From the IMG/VR virus record IMGVR_UViG_3300012985_000006, positions 1 to 64,000 of that record: a stretch of DNA of 64,000 bases; one strand, 5' to 3'. Positions 43,777 through 51,133 of this stretch are shown in pieces (within the stretch, counting starts at the first letter, position 1; the number at the start of each line of letters is the position of its first letter). The position numbers and the translations under genes were made by a program. Origin of the DNA: a virus. The notes beneath the pieces are model-generated. The model did not search any database. It was given only the letters and a program-made list of their open reading frames with translations, and was not told the origin of the DNA.

Positions 43777-44056
43777 AGGCTCTCTTTGATTTGAGGCGGC
43801 CGTCCGAGTATTGTTTGTTCAGTTCTCGCAAACAATCCTCGAACAGGCCTTGAGGTATACCATGTTTCTCAATGAGGCGCCGACGATTGCGGTCCTCACC
43901 TTCATTTGGGCAAACCTGTACATGGCGATAGTGGCGCCGCTTACATATTTCACACTGACCCAATTGATCCTGCCACACAGTGCAGTCCTTGTGGTGAGCT
44001 GCCAACACTCTAAAAGAGGAGAACACCTGACCACAAGCACACGTCTTGATGTCCAT
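43766..44056 (-). CDS. Small zinc-finger protein (C2HC type)
   Basis: 96 aa, ATG 44056. The N terminus fits the classical zinc-finger spacing except for the first pair: CAC (Cys6, Cys8), Phe12, Leu18, His21, Cys25, i.e. VFSSFRVLAAHHKDC. A second cluster, CEICKRRHYRHVQVC (Cys35, Cys38, His42/45, Cys49), follows. The C-terminal part is basic and helical (LFEDCLRELNKQYSDGRLK). Such C2H2-like fingers are rare in bacteria and phages. It may bind nucleic acid or act as a small regulator of the late genes; no further assignment is possible. Confidence 0.6.
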   Translation of the reverse strand: MDIKTCACGQVFSSFRVLAAHHKDCTVWQDQLGQCEICKRRHYRHVQVCPNEGEDRNRRRLIEKHGIPQGLFEDCLRELNKQYSDGRLKSKRAYDN

Positions 44057-44095
44057 GGCCGGTAACTTACACCAGCCCCACCTCAGCTAGAAGGC

Positions 44096-44132
44096 ATTCG
44101 CCTTATGAAGCGAATTACATCTAAAGTGTAAT
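44096..44132 (-). terminator. Two overlapping small hairpins after the 296-aa gene
   Basis: ATTCGC/GCGAAT (44096-44115) and ATTACA/TGTAAT (44114-44132) are perfect 6-bp repeats sharing two bases, so only one can fold fully at a time. They occupy the 79-base gap after the stop codon. No U run follows, so a terminator role is uncertain. Confidence 0.35.
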
Positions 44133-44135
44133 AGT

Positions 44136-45026
44136 TCAGAATCCGACGAACTTTCGTGGGCTCAACACACCTGATCCCACATACGGCCCAAACGAGCTCC
44201 GAATACCGATCCCGTATCGGGGCTGCTGCAAACCTTTGATGATCTTGACCGTCGCCTTAGCTTTCTCAAGTTGGCTGTCAAAGGAGTCTTTGACATCCTG
44301 GGAGAGTTGTTGGTATTTGGACGATTTCTCCAGATCTAGAGAGATTCCTCCAATACTGTAGCCAAACTCATCTGCCACCCAATTGATCGCAACTGCCCGC
44401 AAGGCGTACATCATCGCCCCATTGATCACCAAGGTTCGCCAGTCAGGGTAGTCTCGAAACAGGGCGTCAAAAGAAGGAATGGGGGTACGGGGAGGGGCAG
44501 CCGACACCATGTCGAGAGAGCGGAGCAAGTATTCAGCCAGTTCCTCATCTTCCCAAATGTAGCCGAACACTCGATTTAACTGAGTGATCGTCTCCTCATG
44601 GGCAGGCGGTCGAAAGTGGTAATTTCGGTCAGGGTTGTTGTCCCTGAGAAGGATCCGAAGACTCCTCACCAACGCGATCTCTGAACAGGGGACGATCACC
44701 ATCGGTCCGGCCGCCCCGTCGATGACGTTGAATTCTTGCACCACCTGATGAATCTTACCCCCCGCCACTTCCCTGAATACCCAGCGAATTCGGTAATCTC
44801 CGATACGAGCGTCTTTGGGGATCACGATACTGGCATAGTAATGTCCGACCGAATCGTTGGCCGGATCTCTGCGGGGTACTCCCAGCAACACTTCTTTGCC
44901 AGTGGTCAGGTCGTATAGAGCGTAGGATATTTCAGCCGCATTGATAGGGTAGTCCGACGCATTTGCTAGGCAAATGTCAAGGTCCTTGGAACCCAATTGC
45001 TGACCCTTGTAAAATGCTACCGACAT
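44136..45026 (-). CDS. Neck/connector-type protein with N-terminal beta domain shared with the repeat fibre
   Basis: 296 aa, ATG at 45026 with SD AAGGAG. Residues 1-100 are a beta domain (GQQLGSKDLDICLANASDY, HYYASIVIPKDARIGDYRIR, VVQEFNVID) that aligns with the C-terminal domain of the 1378-aa repeat protein encoded just upstream. Residues 110-296 are helical and include ALVRSLRILLRDNNPDRNYH, FGYIWEDEELAEYLLRSLD and DFRTLVI-like MYALRAVAINWVADE segments, of the sort seen in head-tail adaptor proteins. A role in the head-tail joint is inferred from this part and from position. Confidence 0.55.
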   Translation of the reverse strand: MSVAFYKGQQLGSKDLDICLANASDYPINAAEISYALYDLTTGKEVLLGVPRRDPANDSVGHYYASIVIPKDARIGDYRIRWVFREVAGGKIHQVVQEFNVIDGAAGPMVIVPCSEIALVRSLRILLRDNNPDRNYHFRPPAHEETITQLNRVFGYIWEDEELAEYLLRSLDMVSAAPPRTPIPSFDALFRDYPDWRTLVINGAMMYALRAVAINWVADEFGYSIGGISLDLEKSSKYQQLSQDVKDSFDSQLEKAKATVKIIKGLQQPRYGIGIRSSFGPYVGSGVLSPRKFVGF

Positions 45027-45064
45027 CTCTACTCCTTAAGACCACCTAATCAATGAAAGCGCCA

Positions 45065-48000
45065 TCATTCCCAACCATACTTGTTGACTCTAGGCGGAAA
45101 ACCCCCATTGGGATTCAACGCCAAAGCATCCAAAACCAGGAATCGTTGGTCCACCGTCTGGATAGGTGATTGAGCCGAATCTTGGATTTCCCATCTGATC
45201 AACCATTCGCCTGGTTGACCGTGTTCACCCGCCAAACCTATGACGTAGAACTCCCCTACAGCCCCATTGACAGCTTTCTGACGCCCTCCTACCATCATAG
45301 GGGCCCCAGACTTAGAAATCTGGTAGAGCCGGTAATAGACCGCCGCCGGCCCATACGGACCCGTCGCATCTGAAGTCCTGATACAGAGGTCCCCACGCTG
45401 AAGTTGCTGCATGTACCGGAAGCGTTTGACAGCGTTAGTATCCGCCGAGATGCTGGGACCGACCCCATTGTTAAGGATTCTGACGATCGTGTCGTCGAAC
45501 ACCGTAATCCCATCATCTTCGACGATTGAGAAATTGGATTCGGTGAAGATGACGATCTGATCCGAAACCTCAAGGTCATCCAAAAAGTTAAGGAAGGTCT
45601 CGATAGCAGCCTCAGCTCCATCCAGACAGCTGATAGAGTCCGGCTGAGTGTCTCTGACGTACTGGGTCTCCGCTAGCAAGACCTCAGAGATGTCCAAGGC
45701 GTCAAAAGCTGACCTACGGTACGAAGTTTCGGCCAACAGCGCGTCAGAGACGCTGATGGGGGCGTCTTCAACAACTGTCCCCCGCTCATTCTCAACGATC
45801 AACTGCTCAGTGGTGTCGATCAAATCCGTAGCGATGCTTCGGATGTAGTCGGTAGACGGGATCAGCTGTTCAGCTAGCTGGATGCTGTCTTGAAGTACTT
45901 TGACGTATTCAGACGCCAGGGTGCACTGGTCCAGACAGCTGATGACGTCATTGTTTGACCGGTTCTGGTCCAAACTTACGGCACGGCTATCCACAACGAA
46001 GATTGTGTCCAGAATCGTCTTTTCGTAGACCGAGGAGATTGAGCTCTGGTCTGAAACAACGATCGCATCAGAAACAGGGCGAACATAGCTGGTGTCTGGA
46101 ACCAACTGCTCGGACACTGTCACTGAATCAACCAGGAATCGGCCGAACTCTAGCGAGAGTGTATTTTGATCTGTGGCCTGAATCGTATCAGAGGCGGCCT
46201 TTTCAGAAAACAGAGATACAAGGGGAGAATCCGATAGGGTTACCGCATCCGCAGTCAAGCGGATGTAGTCAGTAGACGGGATCAGTTGATCCGTGATGAC
46301 TGCGGAATCGGCAACGAATACCGACAAGCCTTGGAACAGATCAACAATGGAGGAGTCGGTGAGGGAAATCGAATCCGACAGTAGGCGGCCGTACTCCAAA
46401 CTACGCAAGAAGGAGTCAGAGGTGCTGATTGTGTCGGAAGCCGAACGATCTTTATCAATGCTTGGGATCGTCTGATCCGCCAAAACTATCGAATCGATCG
46501 GATTTCTACCGTACTCAAACCCCAACAGGAAACTGTCAGCGGTCGTCACAGAATCTGAAAGAGCCAGGGCCTTCTCTAGACCGGCCGTTACAGCATCTGA
46601 GACACTGATCGTGTCTGAGCTGGTAGATTGAACATCAACAACAGTCGAGTCCAAAATGGCCAGCGAATCAGATATTGTCAGAGAGTAGACGGACGAAAGG
46701 AGCGTCTGATCTGTGACAACGATCGAGTCGTTAAAGAATAGGTCCGTCGCCTGGCTAGCTGTGGCTGAGACGTCATCCAGGATCTGGAGAGTATCGGCCA
46801 AATACCTCTGGTATTGAGAAGACAGGACCAACGAATCAGAGACGAGAATCGCATCTTGGGGGAAGGTTTTCTCCCTAAGGGTCTGATCCGATACTTGGAT
46901 CGTGTCGCTAGCCAGCACCCCAATCTCAAGGCTCGTGCTCTGACTGTCGACGAGCGTCACCACGTCCGAAATGAACGTCTTTTCTACGAGCAGTTGCTCT
47001 GAAGTTAGGATTGAATCTGTGAGGGTGCGGTTGAACGTAACCTCTGTGCTGCCTTGGTCCGTAGCCGCCAACGTATCCGACAAACTCTTGGCGTATTCGG
47101 ATGAGGTGCTGGTCAGATCAGTGACCGTAATACTGTCATTTAGGAACAGGTCTATCGATTGGCTGGTAGTAGCCGAGACATCATCGATAATCGACAATGC
47201 GTCAGAAGCCGTCAGGCTGTAGACGGAAGACAGGGTGGTCTGATCTGTGACTGAAACTGTGTCTTGAGGGAACGTTTTCTCTCTAAGAGTCTGATCTGTA
47301 ATAAGGATCGAATCAGACGTGCTGACCCCGTACTCGATGCTGGTAGCAGAAGTGTCCAGGATCGAGATGACATCCGTTAGAGCGGACTCAATTTCAGGGA
47401 ATGCGAAGTCAGACGTGACGATTGAATCTTGGATTGTCCTATCAAACTGAGAACTAGTCTGAATCGAATCCGACAGGACAATGGCATCCGATCCTATGAC
47501 ACTATACTCTGAGCCAACAATCGTCGAATCGGTGACAGTAACGCTGTCCTGTGGGAACGTCTTCTCTATGAAAGTCTGTTCTGCAATCGAGCAAGTGTCG
47601 GACAGCAGACGGCCGAATTCTGCCGATACCAAGATCGAATCAGAAGTGCTGATTGTGTCGGAGACCAGTCTGCCGTATTCGATAGACAGCAAGGTCGAGT
47701 CAGTCAGGGCCGCACTATCGGTAGATAGTGCGGTGTCGATCGTCTGGCCGATCGACACATTGTCTGTGACCGTTAGAGTATCGTTGGCAGAACGAGAGTA
47801 CTCCAAACTGATGACGGCAGTATCCGATACTGATACGCTGTCCTGAGGGAACGATGTCTCTCTTTGGATTTGATCGCTGACAGCAATAGAATCCGATCCG
47901 GTTCGACCGTATTCGATTGACAGGGCAGCAGAATCGGTGAGAGCGATCGAATCCGATACTCCCTTATCTACCTGATTACTCTCAGCGTCTGTGACCGAGA

Positions 48001-49201
48001 CAGTATCCGAAACACTTCTGCCGTATTCTACACTTAGAGTATTCGCATCAGTCAACGTGATGGTGTCTGCAGGCCTATACAGGTCCCAAACGAGGTCTTC
48101 AGCGACCACAATCGTGTCACTCGGCAGACGTTCGAACACGTTCTGCAGAGTCGCCGAGTCGGTAATAGAGATCGAATCGCTGGCCGATCGATCAATCACA
48201 CCAGTAACGGGGAAATCAGCAACACTGGAATCAGTGATTGTGACCTGGTTGCCGTCATAGAACTCAAGAACAGCTGAGCTGGTGGTGGCGACCGTATCGT
48301 TAGACGCTCGTTCGTACGTAGCCGAGACAACAATAGAGTCGGTGATCGATGCGGTGTCTGAAGCAGCTACCTCTAGGAAGCGCTCTTCAAAGATGCTGTC
48401 AGTGACAGCGATCGAATCGTTGCCCGATCGATCAATCACACTAATGATGAACTCGACGACAGTTGAGTCCGTCGTACTCACAGTGTCGTTCGCCGACACA
48501 TTGAACACCATGGAGGTGTTGGCCGCATCAGTAGTGGCAATCGTGTCGGTCGACAACGAAATGTCGATGAGGGTACCTAGAGTGACCGTGATCGAATCCG
48601 TCAGAGCGATCGAATCTGACACCCCCTTGTCGACCAGATTACTCTCAGCATCTGTGACCGAGACGGTATCTCCTAAGAGGATCGAATACTCACGAGAAGC
48701 TACAGTGGAATCGGTGAGTGTGACCGAATCCGAAAGGGTCTTGTCGACCTGATTGCTCTCAGAATCTGTGACTGAGACGGTATCCGAAACACTCCTGTTG
48801 TACTCAAGGCTTCTTAGAGTAGAATCAGAGGTTGAAATACTGTCAACATTGAAGTACAGGTCCCAGACCACGTCTTCAGTGACTACCAACGTATCGCTCG
48901 AAGAACGATCGAATACGTTTTGAAGAGTAGCGGAATCGGTTACTGCAACGGTGTCGCTGGCGGATCGATCTATCGCTGAGGTGGTTGGAAAATCAGCGAC
49001 GCTCGAATCAGTGATCGCGATCACGTTGCCGTCGAAGAATTCGATGACGGCTGAGCTGGTGACCGCTACTGTGTCGCTGAGTTGGAGATATGGGTTGAAC
49101 CCAATATCGGTGACAGCTATGGAATCAGTAGACGTAACTACATCGATGGTGCTAGGTAAAACACCCTCGCCGAATAGTACGAAACCAAAACTCCAAGACA
49201 T
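45065..49201 (-). CDS. Acidic tandem-repeat fibre or adhesin protein, 1378 aa
   Basis: ATG at 49201 overlapping the previous stop (TAATG). Residues ~24-1240 are about sixty 18-23 residue repeats with consensus (S/N)D(S/T)(I/V)xV(T/S)D(S/Q), followed by a variable part often ending in EYxRS. The composition is dominated by Ser, Thr, Asp and Val with very few basic residues. Each repeat would make a strand-turn unit, so an extended beta-solenoid or ribbon is likely; the Asp pairs could bind calcium. The last ~120 residues (MQQLQRGDLCIRTSDATG, WLIRWEIQDSAQSPIQTV) match the N-terminal domain of the 296-aa neck protein. No signal peptide. It may be a whisker, head fibre or side tail fibre. Confidence 0.75.
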   Translation of the reverse strand: MSWSFGFVLFGEGVLPSTIDVVTSTDSIAVTDIGFNPYLQLSDTVAVTSSAVIEFFDGNVIAITDSSVADFPTTSAIDRSASDTVAVTDSATLQNVFDRSSSDTLVVTEDVVWDLYFNVDSISTSDSTLRSLEYNRSVSDTVSVTDSESNQVDKTLSDSVTLTDSTVASREYSILLGDTVSVTDAESNLVDKGVSDSIALTDSITVTLGTLIDISLSTDTIATTDAANTSMVFNVSANDTVSTTDSTVVEFIISVIDRSGNDSIAVTDSIFEERFLEVAASDTASITDSIVVSATYERASNDTVATTSSAVLEFYDGNQVTITDSSVADFPVTGVIDRSASDSISITDSATLQNVFERLPSDTIVVAEDLVWDLYRPADTITLTDANTLSVEYGRSVSDTVSVTDAESNQVDKGVSDSIALTDSAALSIEYGRTGSDSIAVSDQIQRETSFPQDSVSVSDTAVISLEYSRSANDTLTVTDNVSIGQTIDTALSTDSAALTDSTLLSIEYGRLVSDTISTSDSILVSAEFGRLLSDTCSIAEQTFIEKTFPQDSVTVTDSTIVGSEYSVIGSDAIVLSDSIQTSSQFDRTIQDSIVTSDFAFPEIESALTDVISILDTSATSIEYGVSTSDSILITDQTLREKTFPQDTVSVTDQTTLSSVYSLTASDALSIIDDVSATTSQSIDLFLNDSITVTDLTSTSSEYAKSLSDTLAATDQGSTEVTFNRTLTDSILTSEQLLVEKTFISDVVTLVDSQSTSLEIGVLASDTIQVSDQTLREKTFPQDAILVSDSLVLSSQYQRYLADTLQILDDVSATASQATDLFFNDSIVVTDQTLLSSVYSLTISDSLAILDSTVVDVQSTSSDTISVSDAVTAGLEKALALSDSVTTADSFLLGFEYGRNPIDSIVLADQTIPSIDKDRSASDTISTSDSFLRSLEYGRLLSDSISLTDSSIVDLFQGLSVFVADSAVITDQLIPSTDYIRLTADAVTLSDSPLVSLFSEKAASDTIQATDQNTLSLEFGRFLVDSVTVSEQLVPDTSYVRPVSDAIVVSDQSSISSVYEKTILDTIFVVDSRAVSLDQNRSNNDVISCLDQCTLASEYVKVLQDSIQLAEQLIPSTDYIRSIATDLIDTTEQLIVENERGTVVEDAPISVSDALLAETSYRRSAFDALDISEVLLAETQYVRDTQPDSISCLDGAEAAIETFLNFLDDLEVSDQIVIFTESNFSIVEDDGITVFDDTIVRILNNGVGPSISADTNAVKRFRYMQQLQRGDLCIRTSDATGPYGPAAVYYRLYQISKSGAPMMVGGRQKAVNGAVGEFYVIGLAGEHGQPGEWLIRWEIQDSAQSPIQTVDQRFLVLDALALNPNGGFPPRVNKYGWE
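45480..49130 (-). repeat. Degenerate ~60-base coding repeats with larger duplications
   Basis: The repeat block of the 1378-aa gene. Besides the basic unit, two larger duplications are visible: about 110 codons at 49078-48745 and again at 48300-47965 (both with FxDGNxxxITDSSVADFP and SATLQNVF), and about 78 codons at 47320-47085 and 46905-46670 (both with DQTLREKTFPQD and DDVSAT). This shows stepwise growth by unequal duplication. Confidence 0.8.
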
Positions 49202-49554
49202 TAGCTAATCGATCGTATTGTCCAAGAAAAGGCGCGGTCAGTTCCAGCAATCTTCTTCAGAGTGACGTCCCAACCTACTCCCACCTGCCACCCTGCTGTG
49301 ACGAACAGGGGGTCAGCTTGAGCCCCCACCAAAGTGGCAATGACCATTCTTCTCTGGGTGCCGCCGCTTACAGCCTTTTCAAGTATAGCTAGTTCAAATT
49401 CATCACCAGCTGCTAAAGCATTGACATCGATCCACACAGATATCACTGCTACAGTTGTGACCGTAGCTAAAGAGGTAGAGTTGGCGGTTAGGCTGTACTC
49501 AGTAGAAGAGATCGTCTGAGCAGATTGAGAGTAAAGAGCATTATTTAAGGCCAT
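49201..49554 (-). CDS. Small beta-rich surface protein
   Basis: 117 aa, ATG 49554 with SD GGAG. Strands fill the chain (SLATVTTVAVISVWIDVNAL, FELAILEKAV, RRMVIATLVGAQADPLFVTA, WQVGVGWDVTLKKIAG, RAFSWTIRSI). It looks like a compact jelly-roll or Ig-type domain of the kind used in decoration or fibre-base proteins. It lies between the 286-aa beta-rich gene and the repeat fibre gene, and its stop overlaps the start of the latter. No family recognised. Confidence 0.6.
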   Translation of the reverse strand: MALNNALYSQSAQTISSTEYSLTANSTSLATVTTVAVISVWIDVNALAAGDEFELAILEKAVSGGTQRRMVIATLVGAQADPLFVTAGWQVGVGWDVTLKKIAGTDRAFSWTIRSIS

Positions 49555-49557
49555 TGT

Positions 49558-50418
49558 TCATTTCACTCCATAGGCGCCCATTGAGATACCAGACACTGCG
49601 GTACCACTACATTGGAGGCGCCCGTACACAATATCCCCTGCTTTGGCTTGGTAGAGGCTTCCCACAGCGATACCGTTGTCGTACCACTGTTCGGTTGTAG
49701 TGCCTTGCCAGACCCTATCTTCTCCGACTATGACCTTATTCGAAGCGTCCCCGATTCCCAGATCCCCCGTATAGGCCACAGCTGTAATGGTGCCTTGATT
49801 TATACCTACACCATATTGCCAAAACCACGGATTGTCTCCAGAAGCAATGGTCCCCAACGAAGTCCAAGTGCCCTCGGAGGTTGTTCCTGGAGTCACTGCG
49901 GTACCTGTCGAGCTACCGGTACTGATCCCGTAGGCAATAACTTTGGAACCTACCAAGACGTTTCTACGGTCTCTAGGAGCCCCGTATACCCGAATACCGC
50001 ATCGAAGGGTTCCGACTGTTGCATTGTTGACCGACGCTCGGACAGCGACCGTAGACCCAGCTTTGATGTAAAGTGGGAAGAAGTAGTTCAGGCCAGAACC
50101 AGTTGCTCCCAATGAAGGAGCTGCACTGGAAGCTAACAAGGACGGAATGAGAACCGTGTACGAGGTACCGCCAGCGGCATCAATACCTATGTCACAAATC
50201 GTATCCCTAGCGGCTGTAGAAACAGCATTTGAGCTAAATTGGATCTGAAGTCCGAAAACATCCTTCGATACGTTGCCGGAAGTCAAAACCTGGGCATACG
50301 ACCCCATCGTATTATTGCCAGGAGTCACAGAAGTGCCCCAGGAGGCGGCAATACGAGTACTACCCGTAGAAGAGAAACTCCAACCGTATCCAGTCAATCC
50401 TTTGGGCGTCCAGAGCAT
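49558..50418 (-). CDS. Beta-rich virion surface protein
   Basis: 286 aa from ATG 50418, which has AAGGAG seven bases upstream; an upstream in-frame start at 50442 would put that SD inside the gene and is rejected. The sequence is Gly/Ser/Thr-rich beta structure (SSTGSTRIAASWGTSVTPG, FGLQIQFSSNAVSTAARD, LNYFFPLYIKAGSTVAVRAS, TLRCGIRVYGAPRD, KAGDIVYGRLQCSGTAVSGI). No enzyme motif. It probably forms a fibre or decoration protein. It follows the terminator region at 50419-50650 and may begin a new transcript. Confidence 0.6.
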   Translation of the reverse strand: MLWTPKGLTGYGWSFSSTGSTRIAASWGTSVTPGNNTMGSYAQVLTSGNVSKDVFGLQIQFSSNAVSTAARDTICDIGIDAAGGTSYTVLIPSLLASSAAPSLGATGSGLNYFFPLYIKAGSTVAVRASVNNATVGTLRCGIRVYGAPRDRRNVLVGSKVIAYGISTGSSTGTAVTPGTTSEGTWTSLGTIASGDNPWFWQYGVGINQGTITAVAYTGDLGIGDASNKVIVGEDRVWQGTTTEQWYDNGIAVGSLYQAKAGDIVYGRLQCSGTAVSGISMGAYGVK

Positions 50419-50568
50419 CTCAAAACTCCTTGTAGGGGGCAACCTAGAACGCCCAATAAGGGTTCTTATGGGTTGGAGACTGTCTGATTAGATCGCCTCA
50501 CAAAGGTGCGCTAATAAGAAGGCTAAGTAGTTAGTCATCTCATTGGAACAGACAATACCCCTTTAAAC

Positions 50569-50611
50569 AGAAATGCCGTACCGAAGCAAAAGCATCGAGT
50601 ACGGCATTTCT
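50569..50611. terminator. Bidirectional Rho-independent terminator
   Basis: AGAAATGCCGTAC (50569-50581) and GTACGGCATTTCT (50599-50611) are perfect 13-bp complements; the 17-base loop can form an inner stem (CGA/TCG, GC/GC). T-rich stretches lie on both sides (TTCTTTTTG on plus, TTTCTGTTTAAA on minus). It ends transcription of the 160-aa gene. The whole gap 50419-50650 (232 bases) holds this, the hairpin at 50614-50638, and a leader before the SD of the 286-aa gene; I saw no convincing promoter in it. Confidence 0.8.
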
Positions 50612-50613
50612 TT

Positions 50614-50638
50614 TTGACAACTTCCGATATGTTGTCAA
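50614..50638. repeat. Second perfect hairpin beside the terminator
   Basis: TTGACAAC (50614-50621) and GTTGTCAA (50631-50638) form a perfect 8-bp stem with a 9-base loop, 12 bases after the stop of the 160-aa gene. It has no U run of its own and may support termination or protect the mRNA end. Confidence 0.55.
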
Positions 50639-50650
50639 GTCGTAGAAGAA

Positions 50651-51133
50651 TCAGGTCACACGGGCGCGGTAGGTGATACGTAGTTTATCCGCCGTGGTCT
50701 TGTTGACGGCTGTGAACGTCGAACGAGACAAGGCCGAACCACCAGGGCTGGTGGGCGAGTTCATCACAACTACTTCACGGATGTTGGTGGCCGACTTGGT
50801 ACCAGCACCAGAAGCGTACGAGACGATCCACTGCATGGTGCGGGTGCCGCTCAACAGAGTGACGGCAGCGGCCGCCAAAGTGCCGGTCACAGGGGTGATG
50901 AGATTGGTTTGAGCGGAAGAGGCAGCCACACCAGAGGTGCCGATACGCATCCTGGTGAATGAGTGCGTGTTGAGACCCGTGCTCATACGCCAAATCTGGC
51001 GCTTGCCGGTGTTGACCACGAGATTCGGAACAACGCGCCGTTCCAACACCTCAGGGCCAGTCTTACCGTCACGAATCACTTCGATGATGTATACGCCCGA
51101 GGCGTTCAGTTCGTCATTCAGATTGTCTGACAT
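50651..51133 (-). CDS. Beta-rich virion protein
   Basis: 160 aa from ATG 51133 with a strong GGAGGAGA SD; a longer frame to 51199 only adds 22 residues inside the preceding gene. The N-terminal part has SGVYIIEVIRDGKTGPEVLE and RRVVPNLVVNTGKRQIWRM, a pattern common in small phage head or fibre proteins that bind at a surface. The C-terminal part has strands (RTMQWIVSYASGAGTKSATN, IREVVVMNS, KLRITYRARVT). The gene is the last before the strong terminator at 50569. Family name not certain. Confidence 0.65.
   Translation of the reverse strand: MSDNLNDELNASGVYIIEVIRDGKTGPEVLERRVVPNLVVNTGKRQIWRMSTGLNTHSFTRMRIGTSGVAASSAQTNLITPVTGTLAAAAVTLLSGTRTMQWIVSYASGAGTKSATNIREVVVMNSPTSPGGSALSRSTFTAVNKTTADKLRITYRARVT

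Noticed and set aside
45480-49130. CRISPR-like array
   Set aside because: Repeats are coding, in frame, degenerate and without unique spacers of constant length.
45170-49208. Several plus-strand open frames with Ser/Thr/Glu/Val repeats
   Set aside because: They are complements of the repeat codons of the 1378-aa gene (TCA/GTC/GAC patterns stay open on both strands), with no SD.
50443-50568. Promoter in the largest noncoding gap
   Set aside because: Only weak matches to -35/-10 boxes (at best four of six each) were found; not enough to call.
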